Shown here piece after piece: positions 31,493-42,984 of a stretch of 64,000 nucleotides of DNA. The position numbers and the translations under genes are program-made. Every line of letters starts with the position of its first letter. Within the stretch, counting starts at the first letter, position 1. The notes under the pieces are model-generated. The model searched no databases and was not told where the DNA came from. It saw only the letters and a program-made list of their open reading frames with translations. This DNA comes from Citrobacter koseri. Its GTDB lineage: Bacteria; Pseudomonadota; Gammaproteobacteria; Enterobacterales; Enterobacteriaceae. The stretch lies in assembly GCA_900446925.1 (NCBI GenBank), contig UAVY01000002.1:62001-126000 (forward strand). Direction: 5' to 3'.

Positions 31493-32996
31493 ATGCTGAA
31501 AAAGGAAAAAAGTAAAACCGATTACGCTTCGCGATGTGACCATTATTGATGATGGTAAACTGCGTAAAGCGATTACCGCAGCCTCGCTGGGTAATGCGAT
31601 GGAGTGGTTTGATTTTGGTGTTTATGGGTTTGTCGCCTACGCGTTAGGTAAAGTGTTTTTCCCGGGGGCTGACCCCAGCGTGCAGATGATTGCCGCACTT
31701 GCCACCTTCTCCGTTCCCTTCCTGATTCGACCGCTTGGCGGCTTATTCTTCGGTATGCTCGGCGATAAATATGGTCGCCAGAAGATTCTTGCCATCACGA
31801 TTGTGATTATGTCGATCAGTACGTTCTGTATCGGGTTGATCCCCTCTTATGCCTCTATCGGCATCTGGGCGCCGATACTGCTGCTGCTGTGTAAGATGGC
31901 GCAGGGCTTCTCGGTCGGCGGCGAATATACCGGCGCGTCGATCTTTGTCGCCGAATACTCGCCAGACCGTAAACGCGGCTTTATGGGAAGCTGGCTGGAC
32001 TTCGGCTCCATTGCGGGCTTCGTGCTGGGCGCGGGCGTGGTGGTGCTGATCTCCACCGTTGTCGGCGAGGAGAACTTCCTCGACTGGGGCTGGCGTATTC
32101 CGTTCTTCATCGCACTGCCGCTAGGGATCATTGGTCTTTATCTGCGCCATGCGCTGGAAGAGACCCCGGCCTTCCAGCAGCATGTGGATAAGCTGGAGCA
32201 GGGCGATCGCGAAGGTTTGCAGGAAGGGCCAAAAGTCTCCTTTAAAGAGATTGCAACCAAACACTGGCGCAGCCTGCTGGCGTGTATCGGCCTGGTGATT
32301 GCCACCAACGTGACCTACTACATGCTGCTCACCTATATGCCGAGCTACCTGTCGCATAACCTGCACTACTCGGAAGACCACGGCGTGCTGATTATTATCG
32401 CCATCATGATCGGGATGCTGTTTGTGCAGCCGGTGATGGGGCTGCTCAGTGACCGTTTCGGTCGCCGTCCGTTTGTGATTATGGGCAGTATCGCGCTGTT
32501 TGCGCTGGCTATTCCGGCCTTTATTCTGATCAACAGTAATGTTATCGGCCTGATTTTTGCCGGTCTGCTGATGCTGGCGGTGATCCTGAACTGCTTTACC
32601 GGGGTGATGGCCTCTTCTCTGCCAGCGATGTTCCCGACGCACATTCGTTACAGCGCGCTGGCGGCGGCGTTTAATATCTCGGTGCTGATTGCGGGTCTGA
32701 CGCCGACCCTGGCCGCCTGGCTGGTGGAAAGCTCGCAGAACCTGATGATGCCTGCCTATTACCTGATGGCGATTGCGGTCGTCGGTTTTATTACCGGTAT
32801 TACCATGAAAGAGACCGCCAACCGTCCGCTGAAAGGGGCGACGCCAGCGGCCTCGGATATCCAGGAAGCGAAAGAAATCCTTGGCGAGCACTACGATAAT
32901 ATCGAGCAGAAAATCGAAGATATCGATCAGGAGATTGAGGAGTTGCAGGCTAAACGTTCGCGGTTAGTGCAGCAGCATCCGCGTATTGACGAGTAA
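31493..32996 (+). CDS. proP: Osmosensory proline/glycine betaine symporter ProP
   Basis: ProP is an MFS proton symporter that takes up proline, glycine betaine and ectoine at high osmolality. It has twelve membrane helices and a C-terminal coiled coil at about residues 455-500 (IEQKIEDIDQEIEELQAKRS), which tunes osmotic response. The true start is ATG 31493 (MLKRKKVKPITLRDV); a fifth A in a run at 31499-31503, where four are expected, shifts the first three codons. Bridged length is 500 residues, as in E. coli. Confidence 0.96.
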
Positions 32997-33009
32997 GCTT
33001 TAGCGCACC

Positions 33010-33108
33010 GCCTGATGGCGCTGCGCTTATCAGGCCTACAGACGGCGCAACACCTTTGCCTGATGGCGCTACGCTTATCAGGCCTACAGACTGCGTTTAT
33101 CAGGTCGA
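33010..33108. repeat. REP cluster after proP
   Basis: Two nearly identical REP units (GCCTGATGGCGCTGCGCTTA and GCCTGATGGCGCTACGCTTA) in the same orientation and a partial third follow the proP stop. Confidence 0.85.
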
Positions 33109-33113
33109 CAAAT

Positions 33114-33130
33114 CTTAATGTTCGCTTAAT
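33114..33130 (+). promoter_or_regulatory. PmrA box upstream of pmrR
   Basis: CTTAAT-N5-CTTAAT is an exact direct repeat matching the PmrA (BasR) consensus. It lies 45 bases before the pmrR start and is oriented to drive it. Confidence 0.85.
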
Positions 33131-33174
33131 CTTCGTCAGGCATACTCTCCTCCAGACCATCGGAGGAGAGTGTG

Positions 33175-33264
33175 ATGAAAACGCGAATGTATGAAAGTCT
33201 GACAACCCTGTTCAGTATGCTGATTGTCAGCAGTTTCCTGTATGTCTGGGTCACGACTTACTGA
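33175..33264 (+). CDS. pmrR: LpxT-inhibiting membrane peptide PmrR
   Basis: This 29-codon gene encodes a single-helix inner-membrane peptide beginning MKTRMYESLTTLFSMLIVSS and ending YVWVTTY, very close to the enterobacterial PmrR peptide, which is known in Salmonella to inhibit LpxT and so alter lipid A phosphorylation. A strong GGAGGAGAG site lies before the ATG and a perfect PmrA box further upstream. Its 3' end overlaps the convergent basS stop by seven bases. Confidence 0.88.
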   Translation: MKTRMYESLTTLFSMLIVSSFLYVWVTTY

Positions 33265-34344
33265 TCTCTTTTCAACAGCACCCACGCGCGGGTTCCCGTC
33301 GTTCCCACACGGTTTTGCAAAAAGAATTGCCCGTGGTGCAGCTGCGTGATGCGGGAGACGATGCTCAATCCCAGCCCGATACCGCCATAGCGGCTGTCCA
33401 TGCGGACAAACGCTTCACTTAACTCCCCGCATTTACTTTCATCAATTCCCGGCCCTTCGTCTTCGACGGCCATCATCGCGTCGCTTTCCGCATTATTGAG
33501 GATAATGGTGATGGTTGACCCTTTCGGACTGTAGCGGTGCGCATTTTCCACGAGATTACGCAACAGCATACGCAGTAGCGTGGCATCGCCGCGCACGGTG
33601 GCGTCTGCTGTGCTTTCCGGCAGTTGCAGCGTCTGCTGGCGTGTTTCCAGCATGGTGTTCAGTTCATCGTAAGAGGGTAGGATCACGTCATCCAGCAGCT
33701 TCACCGACTGGTAATTACCGGATGAGAACGACTGCCCTACACGCGCTAATTGCAGCAGTTGCGAAACGCTGTCCATCATTTGATCAAGACGCGCAATCAA
33801 CGGCGTGACGTTAACGTTGTGCGCTTTTGCCAGCAGTTCCAGATGCAGGCGCACGCCCGCCAGCGGCGTGCGTAGCTCGTGGGCGACGTCGGCGGTGAAC
33901 AGGCGTTCATTCTCCAGCGTCGTCGTCAGGCGAGTGACCAGTTGGTTAAGCGCCGAGACGACGGCTTCAATTTCAATCGTCGAGCTGTGAATGTCGATGG
34001 GCGTCAGGTTATCGGCCGTGCGGGCTTCCAGCTCTTTTTGCAGGTCGGCAAGCGGGCGGGTGATGCGCCGGACGGCCTGATAGCAGATCAGCAGCGTCAG
34101 GCTGACCATAAACACGGCGGGAACGATCAGGCTGGCGACCGCTTCGCGAACCTCATGCCTGATGTGCCGATCGTTATTCCTGTCCTCCAGCAGCGGCCTG
34201 CTCGAAAAGCTCAATCTGCTCGGTGCTCTCGTGCCATAGCCAGAAGGTGCTGATCAGTTGCAGCACCAGCAGGATAGAGCCAATGGTCAGCATCAGACGC
34301 TGACGAAGGGTCATCGGTCTGTGCAGAAAACGCGTAAGGTTCAC
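33258..34344 (-). CDS. basS: Sensor histidine kinase BasS (PmrB)
   Basis: BasS senses Fe(III), Al(III) and acid and phosphorylates BasR. It has two membrane helices flanking a short periplasmic loop, a HAMP domain, the phosphoacceptor motif [13 protein letters not shown] and an ATPase domain with EDEGPGID and GIGLGLSIV. One insertion near 34195 separates the first ~50 residues; bridged length is about 361 residues. The start is probably GTG at 34344, immediately after the basR stop, giving [17 protein letters not shown]. Confidence 0.94.
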
Positions 34345-35013
34345 TTAGTTTTCCTCAACGGCAACCAGCATATAACCAAACCCGCGCACCGTGCGGATAC
34401 GTGATTTCCCCACTTTGTCGCGCAGGTTGTGAATATGCACTTCCAGGGTATTGGTTGACGGTTCGTTATCCCAGTTATAGATGTCGTTATACAAGATTTC
34501 ACGGTGTACCGGGCTGCCTGCTTTGAGCATCAGCCGCGACAGCAGCGCATACTCTTTGGGCGTTAAGATAAGCTCTTGCCCGGCCAGCCACACCTGACGA
34601 CGCCCCAGATTCAGCATCAGATTGCCGACGGTCAATTCGCTTTCACCCTGATTGTGATGACGGCGCAGCAGCGCGCGAATACGCGCATGTAACTCCTCCA
34701 GCGCAAACGGCTTCACCAGATAATCATCCGCCCCGACATCCAGCCCGGTGATGCGGTCGTTGAGCGTGTCGCGGGCGGTGAGGATCAATACCGGAAGGGT
34801 GTATTTTTTCTGTCTTATTCGCGTCAGAAAATGCAGACCGTCCTCATCAGGCAACCCAAGATCCAGCACGACCAGGCTGTAATGACCCGTCTCCAGACAG
34901 TGTTCCGCCGCCCGGGCGGTAGAAACGCCGTCGCAGGCGTAACCCTCCGTTTGTGCAGCAAGTATCAGTCCCTGTAATAACAGCGTATCGTCTTCAACAA
35001 TCAGAATTTTCAT
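34345..35013 (-). CDS. basR: Response regulator BasR (PmrA)
   Basis: BasR is an OmpR-family activator of lipid A modification genes. The intact 222-residue protein has the acidic pocket VEDD, phosphoacceptor Asp51 in [12 protein letters not shown], Lys of LVKPFA, and a winged-helix C-terminus with [16 protein letters not shown]. Its ATG overlaps the eptA stop (ATGA). Confidence 0.97.
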   Translation of the reverse strand: MKILIVEDDTLLLQGLILAAQTEGYACDGVSTARAAEHCLETGHYSLVVLDLGLPDEDGLHFLTRIRQKKYTLPVLILTARDTLNDRITGLDVGADDYLVKPFALEELHARIRALLRRHHNQGESELTVGNLMLNLGRRQVWLAGQELILTPKEYALLSRLMLKAGSPVHREILYNDIYNWDNEPSTNTLEVHIHNLRDKVGKSRIRTVRGFGYMLVAVEEN

Positions 35014-36654
35014 TCAGTTAGCCTCCTGCAAGGTTGCAGAATATCGTCTGCGGCCTGGTAGTTCCTGGTCTGTACGCCCGTTAATCCGAGCATGGTTGAG
35101 AAAAGATTGTCCTGCGAGAAATCCTCCTGGGCTGCCCGCTTTTGCAAACATGTCAGGTCTGTCCGGTAACGTTTCTGATAATCCTCCGAGAGCCAGAGGA
35201 GCATCGGGATATGCTTTTGCGCATCCGGCGCAATGGCGTATGGCAGCCCATGCAAATAGACGCCATTTTCTCCTAAAGATTCACCGTGGTCGGAAAGATA
35301 GACCAGGCTGGTGGTGAATTTATCCTGATGCGCTTTTAATATATTGATTGCCTTATCAACAATATAGTCCACGTACAGTACGGTATTATCGTAAGTATTC
35401 ACTAACTGTTGCTGTGAACAGGTCTGAATTTCATTGGTGTCGCAGGTCGGGGTAAATTGCGCAAACTGCGGCGGATAACGGTGATAATAGGTCGGGCCGT
35501 GGCTGCCGATGGTGTGCAGCACAATGACGCCGTCGCCCTGGAGTTTATTGATGTATTCCTCCAGCCCGTGAAAGAGCACTTCGTCGTAACATTCGCCGTT
35601 GATGCACTGACCCGGCAATTTCAGCGCGGTCATATCCTGATGCGGCACGCGATCGCAGGCGCCTTTACAGCCGCCGTCGTTATCGTTCCACAGCACGCTA
35701 ACTCCGGCTCGCTGAATGATGTCCAGCAACCCTTCCTGATGGTGCGCCAGCCCTTCGTTGTAGTGTTTACGCGGCATACCGGAAAACATGCAGGGAACCG
35801 AGATCGCCGTTGCGGTGCCGCAGGAGGTGGTGTGCGGGAAGTAGACCACATTATCCTGCGCCAGACGCGGGTTGGTTTGCCGTGAATAGCCAGACAGCGA
35901 GAAGTTATCCCCACGCGAGGTTTCGCCGACGATCAGGATGGTCAGATTATGTCGTTTTTCTTTCAGCATCGCGGGATTGCGATGCGCATCTTCGCCAATG
36001 CGTACCAAAGGCAGGTTGGCGAGTCGCTCATGTGAATACCACGACCAACTGGCGACCAGGCTGTTCGACGGGCTGAGAGACTTGATCAGCTCTTTGTTAT
36101 TGCGAAAAAGCGAGGCGTAATCTTTGTAGAAGCAGGCGGCGACCAGCACGATCAGCAGAAGCGAAGCCAGCACGTTGAGGGCGCGATACGCGCCGCTGCG
36201 TAATGTCAGAGAGGTCGGTTTGATTTTGATGCTACAGGCGATTACCGCCGCCAGAAAGGCCGCTTAATCCCAGCGTAAGCGCCATTTGCGGCGTGACCAG
36301 CGCGAACGTTTCTGCCGGTGTGGTATCCATCATGTTGGCGATCATGGAGCGGTCCATGACGATGCCGTAGGTCATGATGAAGTATTGCGCGGCGGCGCCC
36401 GTCAGAATAAAGAGGCAGGCCAGCAGGCGGTTAAGCCACAGGAACGACGCCAGCGTCAGTACGATATTGATGACGCTAAACGCGACAAGCGGCATGGATA
36501 AAAACACCAGCACGTTGTGCATTGAATCCAGCGGCAGGGCTTGCATCACCTGCTTGTAGAAAGCGATGTTCAAACAGACGGCGATGTAGAATGAAAGGAG
36601 TAACAGCCAGGTAATGTGTCCGAGGGTCGGTCTTTTTAAAACGCGCTTCAGCAT
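35010..36654 (-). CDS. eptA: Lipid A phosphoethanolamine transferase EptA (PmrC)
   Basis: EptA adds phosphoethanolamine to lipid A and gives polymyxin resistance. Five N-terminal membrane helices are followed by a periplasmic sulfatase-like domain with the nucleophile region [15 protein letters not shown], conserved Cys in [14 protein letters not shown] and the metal ligands in [13 protein letters not shown]. One insertion near 36260 splits it; bridged length is 547 residues, as in E. coli. It is the first gene of eptA-basR-basS, with a PmrA box upstream. Confidence 0.95.
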
Positions 36655-36699
36655 TATGGTATGTCCATCAACTAAGTGCGCCAATCCTCGCAAAGCAAC

Positions 36700-36716
36700 A
36701 TTAAGCCAACCTTAAT
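36700..36716 (-). promoter_or_regulatory. PmrA box upstream of eptA
   Basis: On the minus strand ATTAAG-N5-CTTAAT matches the PmrA direct-repeat consensus, 46-62 bases before the eptA start, so the operon is autoregulated by BasR. Confidence 0.75.
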
Positions 36717-36814
36717 TTTTTAAGGTTGTGGGGCGACCTGCGATCGTCGCCACAGGACTGATAAACGTAGCGCCATCGGGGGGTAAACGGCGTATCCGCC
36801 ATGCTGTAAATAAA

Positions 36815-36846
36815 GGGAAAAACGGCCCGACAGGATCGCCGGGCCG
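36815..36846 (-). terminator. Rho-independent terminator of fumB
   Basis: A 7-bp GC stem (CGGCCCG / CGGGCCG) with a 10-base loop is followed on the minus strand by TTTTTCCC, six bases after the fumB stop. Confidence 0.8.
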
Positions 36847-36852
36847 GGCAGG

Positions 36853-38502
36853 TTATTTCGCGCAGTTCGCGCACTGTTTGCTGACAATCTGCTGGAAGAA
36901 ATCGTTGCCTTTGTCATCCACCAGGATAAACGCCGGGAAGTCTTCCACTTCGATTTTCCAGATCGCTTCCATCCCCAGTTCCGGGTACTCCACGCACTCC
37001 AGATGCTTGATACTCTGCTGCGCCAGCACCGCAGCCGGGCCGCCAATGCTGCCCAGATAGAAGCCGCCGTATTTGTGGCAGGCGTCGGTGACCTGCTGGC
37101 TACGGTTGCCTTTCGCCAGCATGATCATGCTGCCGCCGTGAGATTGCAGCAGGTCAACGTAGGAGTCCATGCGTCCTGCGGTGGTTGGCCCCAGGGAGCC
37201 GGACGGGTATCCTGCTGGCGTTTTCGCCGGGCCTGCGTAGTAGATAGGGTGATCTTTAATGTACTGCGGCAGACCTTCGCCGGATTCGATGCGCTCTTTC
37301 AGCTTCGCATGGGCGATATCGCGACCGACGATGATGGTGCCGCTCAGCGACAGGCGGGTTGATACCGGGTACTGTGAAAGCTGGGCGAGGATCTCTTTCA
37401 TCGGCCGGTTGAGGTCAACTTTCACCACTTCGCCTTCACCGGCCTGACGCAGGGATTCCGGGATGTACTGCGCGGGATTGTGTTCCAGTTTTTCGATCCA
37501 GATCCCTTCACGGTTGATTTTGGCTTTGATGTTGCGGTCAGCCGAGCAGGAGACGCCCATGCCGACCGGGCAGGACGCGCCGTGACGCGGCAGGCGGATT
37601 ACCCGGATATCGTGCGCGAAGTATTTACCGCCAAACTGTGCGCCGAGGCCGAGATTCTGCGCCTCTTCCAGCAGTTCCTGTTCCAGTTGAATATCGCGGA
37701 AGGCCTGGCCGTGTTCGTTACCTTCAGTCGGCAGACCGTCGTAATAATGCGCACTGGCCAGCTTCACGGTTTTCAGCGTGCTTTCCGCCGATGTCCCGCC
37801 AATCACAAACGCGATGTGGTACGGCGGGCAGGCTGCGGTGCCCAGGGTACGCATTTTCTCAACGAGGAAGTTTTTCAGCTTGCCGGGCGTCAGCAGCGCT
37901 TTGGTTTCCTGATACAGATAGGTTTTGTTCGCCGAGCCGCCGCCTTTTGCCACGCAGAGGAACTTGTATTCGTCGCCATCAACCGTGTAGAGGTCGATTT
38001 GCGCGGGCAGGTTGGTGCCGGTGTTGACCTCTTTGTACATATCCAGCGCGGCGTTCTGCGAATAGCGCAGGTTGTCTTCGATATAGGTGTTGAACACGCC
38101 TTTGGAGAGCGCGGCTTCATCGCCACCGCCCGTCCAGACGCGCTGGCCCTTTTTACCGACGATAATCGCCGTGCCGGTATCCTGGCAGGTCGGCAGAACG
38201 CCTTTAGCGGCAATTTCGGAGTTTGCGTAAAAAATTGCAGCGCGACGTACTTATCGTTTTCGCTGGCTTCGGGGTCATGGAGAATGGAGGCGACTTGTTG
38301 CTGGTGCTCCGGGCGGAGCATAAAGGAGGCATCGTGGAAGGCTTGCTGGGCCAGGAGCGTCAGGGCCTGTGGCTCAACCTTCAGTATCGACTCTCCTTCA
38401 AATTCGCCAACGCTAACGTGATCCGGAGGTCAGGAGATAATACTCCGTTTTGTCTTCCCCCATCGGGAAAGGCGCCTGATATATAAATTCTTTATTCGAC
38501 AT
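36853..38502 (-). CDS. fumB: Anaerobic class I fumarase FumB
   Basis: FumB is a [4Fe-4S] hydratase that interconverts malate and fumarate, mainly during fumarate respiration. Cluster cysteines are visible in [18 protein letters not shown] and ASCPVGMG. Three insertions (near 38413, in a T-run near 38232 and an A-run near 38223) break the N-terminal quarter; bridged length is 548 residues, identical to E. coli. It lies 86 bases after dcuB. Confidence 0.96.
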
Positions 38503-38588
38503 ATGCTTCCAGCCTTTTTAATTATCCTGAATTATTTGAATTGTATAGATGGTGTGCCGCGCGATAACGGGCGGCACGCAAGGTGCTG

Positions 38589-39930
38589 TTACAGGAACCC
38601 GTACATGGCGGCGAAGATCCAGCCAAATACACAGGAGACGCTTACGCCAATCAAACCGGGCAGAATAAAGCTGTGGTTAATGACGAAGCGACCAATGTGG
38701 GTGGTGCCGGAACGGTCGAACTGAATCGCGGCCAGATCGCTCGGGTAGGTCGGCAGAATGTAGTAGCCATAGCACGCTGGTGCTGACGCCACGATGTAAG
38801 CCGGGTCTACGCCGATAGCCAGTGCCAACGGAACAATCGCCGCCAGCGCCGCCGCCTGGGAGTTTACAAACTTGGAGACCAGCAGCAGAACAATCGCATA
38901 GGCCCACGGATACTCTTTCACCATTTCGCCCAGCACGCTTTCGATTTCAGTCATGTGCGCGCCGAACATGGTTTCCGCCATCCAGGCAATACCGTACACC
39001 GCCACAATCGCGATCATACCTGAACGGAAGACTTCATTTTTTGAGATAGAAGCAGGATTGGTTTTTGTCAGGATAATAATCAGCGCGCCGGTCAGCAGCA
39101 TGAACATCTGAATGACCAGTACCATCGACAGCGGTTTGCCGCCGAAGACCGGACGCAGTTCAGAGAAGGCGCCTAACAGAGCGACAACGGCGATGGCCGA
39201 CAGGAAGATCCACATGGCCAGCCAGTTGCTTTTCGGCAGTTTTTTATCCAGCAGCGTGGCGGTGTCGCCATACACGTAGTGGTAGTTTTCCGGGACGGAG
39301 ATGAACTTCTGGAACTCTTCGTCTTTATCCAGATCTTTACCACGGAACCAACTGAAAATACCGATAGCCAGGATACCCAGCAGGGTCGATGGAATGGTGA
39401 TGGAGAGCAGGTCAAGGAATTCCAGATGCTTACCGTTAAAGGTGAAGTTACCCAACATCGCGACCAGCGAAACGACCGCTACAGAAACCGGGCTGGCGAT
39501 GATCCCCATCTGCGCGCCGATAGAACTGGCTGCCATAGGACGTTCCGGGCGAATATTGTTCTTAATCGCGACGTCGTAGATGATGGGCAGAATGGTGTAC
39601 CACCACATGGCCCGTACCGCACAGGATGGTCAGCGTGCAGGTTACAAACGGGGCAACGATGGAGACGTATTTGGGGTTGCGACGCAGCAGCTTCTCGGCA
39701 ATCTGCAACATCACATCCAGGCCGCCGGAGGCCTGTAGCGTGGCGGAGGCGGCGACCACGGCGATGATCACCAGCATCACGTCGACGGGCGGTTTACCCG
39801 GCTGGAGGTGGAAAACAAAGACCAGAATGACCAGACCGATACCGCCTAATAAACCCAGCGCGATACCGCCTTTTCTGGCGCCATAAAACAAACACACTAA
39901 TATTATGATAAGTTGTATACTAAATAACAT
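38589..39930 (-). CDS. dcuB: Anaerobic C4-dicarboxylate antiporter DcuB
   Basis: DcuB exchanges external fumarate for internal succinate during anaerobic fumarate respiration. It is a highly hydrophobic protein of about a dozen helices. One insertion near 39607 (GTGGTGG for GTGGTG) splits it; bridged length is 446 residues, as in E. coli. It forms a transcription unit with fumB and is controlled by DcuSR, encoded upstream. Confidence 0.96.
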
Positions 39931-40526
39931 TTATCTACCCTCGCGATAAACCTGTTTAATTTTTGATAAATAGATCACAGTCATGTTCTGTTTTTTGTGA
40001 ATTGTCCTCAGAGCCTGACGAATATTCGCTTTGTCTGTATTGATGATTAATCTCTAAAAATGAAATAAGAATTTTTCAGTAAATCATGAGTCATTCTTGG
40101 CTTCTGTTTATGGCGTATTCAGAGAACGAAGCTCCCTGGCGATGGGCTGGTTGACAAAGAAGAGCAGGGCAGGTTGTGTGTTTTGTATTCTATGTCACTG
40201 AATTTCAGGAACATATCGTCTGCTCACAAAAATAGCGTTATTTTAATTTTTTTATGTGTCCGGTGAATCCCAGACTACTCCTTTATAGTTAAAAATACAC
40301 ACTCTACGAGTCACATAATACTTAATTAACTTTTGTTACCGTTTTTGAAATTAAAAACAACGTGACGCTTCTGAATAATAAGCTGATGAATTAAAACATA
40401 TTTGTGTTCATATTTGATCTGGCACAAATTCTCTATTTTTGAGGGTGTAACTTGTGCCTTTGTTATTTTTCATTATTGTAATAATTGTTACCTTTATATA
40501 ACGCATAATGCGAAGCGGCTTCTTTT
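39931..40526. promoter_or_regulatory. dcuB upstream intergenic region
   Basis: This 596-bp AT-rich gap separates dcuB from dcuR. Near the dcuB start, the minus strand reads TGTGATCTATTTATCAAA, resembling a CRP/FNR-type site, and TTGATCTGGCACAA at 40414-40427 resembles a weak FNR site. DcuR and FNR activation is known for E. coli dcuB. I see no gene or structured RNA. Confidence 0.4.
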
Positions 40527-41247
40527 CTACTGGCAATATTGCTTAAGTAAAGAATAATGTTCGGCCTGAATACGATAACGGTAAACCGGTCTGCCGGTCA
40601 CGCCATAATGGATGCTGGTAAACAGAATATGGCAATTGACCAGCCAGATAAGATATTTACGGCAGGAAACGCGGGAAATATTGACCTCATTCGCCAGCTC
40701 GTCAGTTGAAAATTCCTGGTCCTGGTGCGCATCGATCCACTGACACAGGGTGCGCAGCGTTTGCGGCGTCAGCCCTTTAGGCAGGCGTCGGGTATCCGGC
40801 TCATTGGATGCACTGCCGTGAATCAGCCGATCCAGCTCTGATTGTTCATAATACTGGTGCTTCTCCATCGCCGTTTTCTTTTGCAGCCAGCCGGTCAGCG
40901 CCTCTTCAAAGCGGGAAGCCTGAAACGGTTTGATCAAATAATCGACCACGCCGTAATGGAGCGAATCTTTGATGGTGGTGGCGTCGGCGGCGGAGGAGAT
41001 AACGATGACGTCACATTTGCATCCGGCGCTGTGCAGGACGGGCAGCAGGTCCAGCCCGTTCTCCTTCTGCATGTAAATATCCAGTAAAATCAGATCAATA
41101 TGGTTTTTCGCCATCGAAGATAAACGCTTTTGCTTTCTCCAGCGTAGACGCGGTGCCGCAGCAGTGAAAGCCAGCGATCTGCGCAACATAGCGGCGGTTT
41201 AACTCTGCTACCATCGCATCGTCATCGACAATTAAAACATTGATCAT
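40527..41247 (-). CDS. dcuR: C4-dicarboxylate response regulator DcuR
   Basis: DcuR activates dcuB, fumB and related genes in response to external C4-dicarboxylates. It has a receiver domain with the phosphoacceptor Asp in LILLDIYMQKENG and a C-terminal helix-turn-helix (STDELANEVNISRVSCRKYL). One insertion in an A-run near 41112 splits it; bridged length is 239 residues, identical to E. coli. Its ATG overlaps the dcuS stop. Confidence 0.96.
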
Positions 41248-42875
41248 ATGCTGGTCCTCTCCCCGTCCCAGGGTATTTGAACAAAAAATTGTGTGAAGAT
41301 CCCGGGTTCCGATTCGACGGTAATATTGCCGCCGATACTCTCAACTTGCTGTTTTACTATCGCCAGACCGACGCCACGCTCCGTTCCTTTTGACGAGACG
41401 CCTTTGTCAAAAATTTGCTCTATGCGTTCGGGGTCAATTCCCGGCCCGTCATCGTTGACTTCACAATGCAGCCAGCCATGCCGATAATGCAAGGATACGC
41501 TGATTTCACCGCCGGGTTGTTGACCTAGCGCCTCCAGCGCGTTTTCAATTAAATTGCCCAGAATGGTAATCAATACGGTGATTTGATCTTCATTACGGCT
41601 GTCCGGTAATCGACTTTCATTGCTAATCACCAGGCTGTGCCCTAAATCGGAGGTGCGATTAATCTTACTGAGCAAAAAGCCTGCGATAACGGGCGACTTT
41701 ATTTTCCCCAACAGTGAGCCGATCTCTTCCTGATAGTTATTAGCCGTCTTAATAATATAATCTTCAAGCTGCTTATAACTCTTCAGATGCAATAATCCCA
41801 GAATGACATGTAATTTGTTCATAAATTCGTGGGATCGTTCACGGAGTGCATCCGCGTAGTTGACCATTCCGTCCAGACGCTGCATGAGCTGGCGGACTTC
41901 TGTTTTGTCCCTGAACGTGGAGATCGCGCCGATGATTTTTCCATTGCTGCGTACCGGAACGGTGTTGATAAGCAGCAGACGATCTTTAACGGTAATCTCT
42001 TCATCCCGGCGCGGCGTACCGTCGCGGAGCACGTCGTTCAGATTCACTACCTGCGACCAGGCGTGGCTAAGCGAGGATAAGTGCGCGTCATCCTGCGATT
42101 TGCGGTAATCGAGAAGTTCCTGCGCCGCCTGGTTGATTAACGTCACCTCGCCGCCGTCGTCAACGGCGACCACCCCCTCTTTGATGGATTGCAGCATCGC
42201 CTGGCGCTGCTCAAACAGCGCGGAAATTTCATACGGCTCCAGGCCGAACAGGATGCGTTTGAGCACCTTCACCAGCACGTAAGTGCCCAGCAGCCCCACC
42301 AGCGCGCCGAACAGAATCGACCAGATGATGCTCCAGCGGCTGTTGTTGATCTGCTCCGTTACTCTGCTGAGCTCAAGGCCAATCGCCACGACGCCGATCT
42401 GCTGATGATTGTCGTCATAAATGGGCGTGAAAACCCGCAGCGCTTTGGCAAGAAAACCGCGATTGATGGCGACATTTTCATGCCCCTGTAGCGCCAGCAG
42501 GATGTCGTCGCCTTTAAACGGCTGGCCGATTCGCTGCGCTTCCGGGTGCGAATAGCGAATGCTCTTCATATCGGTAATCACGATAAATAACATATCGTTG
42601 CGTTTGCGAACTGCCTCGGCGATCGCCTGAATGCCGCTCTCTGTCGGCTTTTGCTTCATACGCTGGCGAATTTCCGGGGAGTCCGCCAGCGTACGGGCGA
42701 CCGCCAGCGCTTTGTCTGCCAGCGCGTCGCGCGTCATGTGGCTGATCTGTGAGAAATAAATCAGATGGACGACGAGCAGCACGGAGAACAACACGGCGCT
42801 GACCATCAATATCACGGTCGTGCCGAGTTTCATCTGGCGTTTTCGTCCAGCGCGGCGTTGCAGAGAATGTTTCAT
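41244..42875 (-). CDS. dcuS: C4-dicarboxylate sensor kinase DcuS
   Basis: DcuS is the membrane sensor of fumarate, succinate and citrate. The intact 543-residue protein has two membrane helices flanking a periplasmic PAS domain with ligand residues in RYSHPEAQRIGQPF and ALRVFTPI, a cytoplasmic PAS domain, the phosphoacceptor His in SHEFMNKLHVILGLL and an ATPase domain with NDDGPGID and GVGLAIVKQQ. Start MKHSLQRRAGRKRQ at 42875 gives the E. coli length exactly. Confidence 0.97.
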   Translation of the reverse strand: MKHSLQRRAGRKRQMKLGTTVILMVSAVLFSVLLVVHLIYFSQISHMTRDALADKALAVARTLADSPEIRQRMKQKPTESGIQAIAEAVRKRNDMLFIVITDMKSIRYSHPEAQRIGQPFKGDDILLALQGHENVAINRGFLAKALRVFTPIYDDNHQQIGVVAIGLELSRVTEQINNSRWSIIWSILFGALVGLLGTYVLVKVLKRILFGLEPYEISALFEQRQAMLQSIKEGVVAVDDGGEVTLINQAAQELLDYRKSQDDAHLSSLSHAWSQVVNLNDVLRDGTPRRDEEITVKDRLLLINTVPVRSNGKIIGAISTFRDKTEVRQLMQRLDGMVNYADALRERSHEFMNKLHVILGLLHLKSYKQLEDYIIKTANNYQEEIGSLLGKIKSPVIAGFLLSKINRTSDLGHSLVISNESRLPDSRNEDQITVLITILGNLIENALEALGQQPGGEISVSLHYRHGWLHCEVNDDGPGIDPERIEQIFDKGVSSKGTERGVGLAIVKQQVESIGGNITVESEPGIFTQFFVQIPWDGERTSI

Positions 42876-42984
42876 CGCGATCCTGAGATTACACATTGTG
42901 TGGGTATTATCCCTGATGGGACGGGTAATTCAAAGGAGGTAGGGAAAGACAGGGGCATAAGCACGCTACCGCCCGGCAAACAGG

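Noticed and set aside
32121..32891. Minus-strand open frame of 256 codons inside proP
   Set aside because: It mirrors ProP codons and has His/Arg/Gln composition typical of antisense shadows; no ribosome site or family resemblance.
40414..40427. FNR site TTGATCTGGCACAA before dcuB
   Set aside because: Only the first half fits well and it is almost 490 bases from dcuB, so it is mentioned in the region note but not listed as a site.
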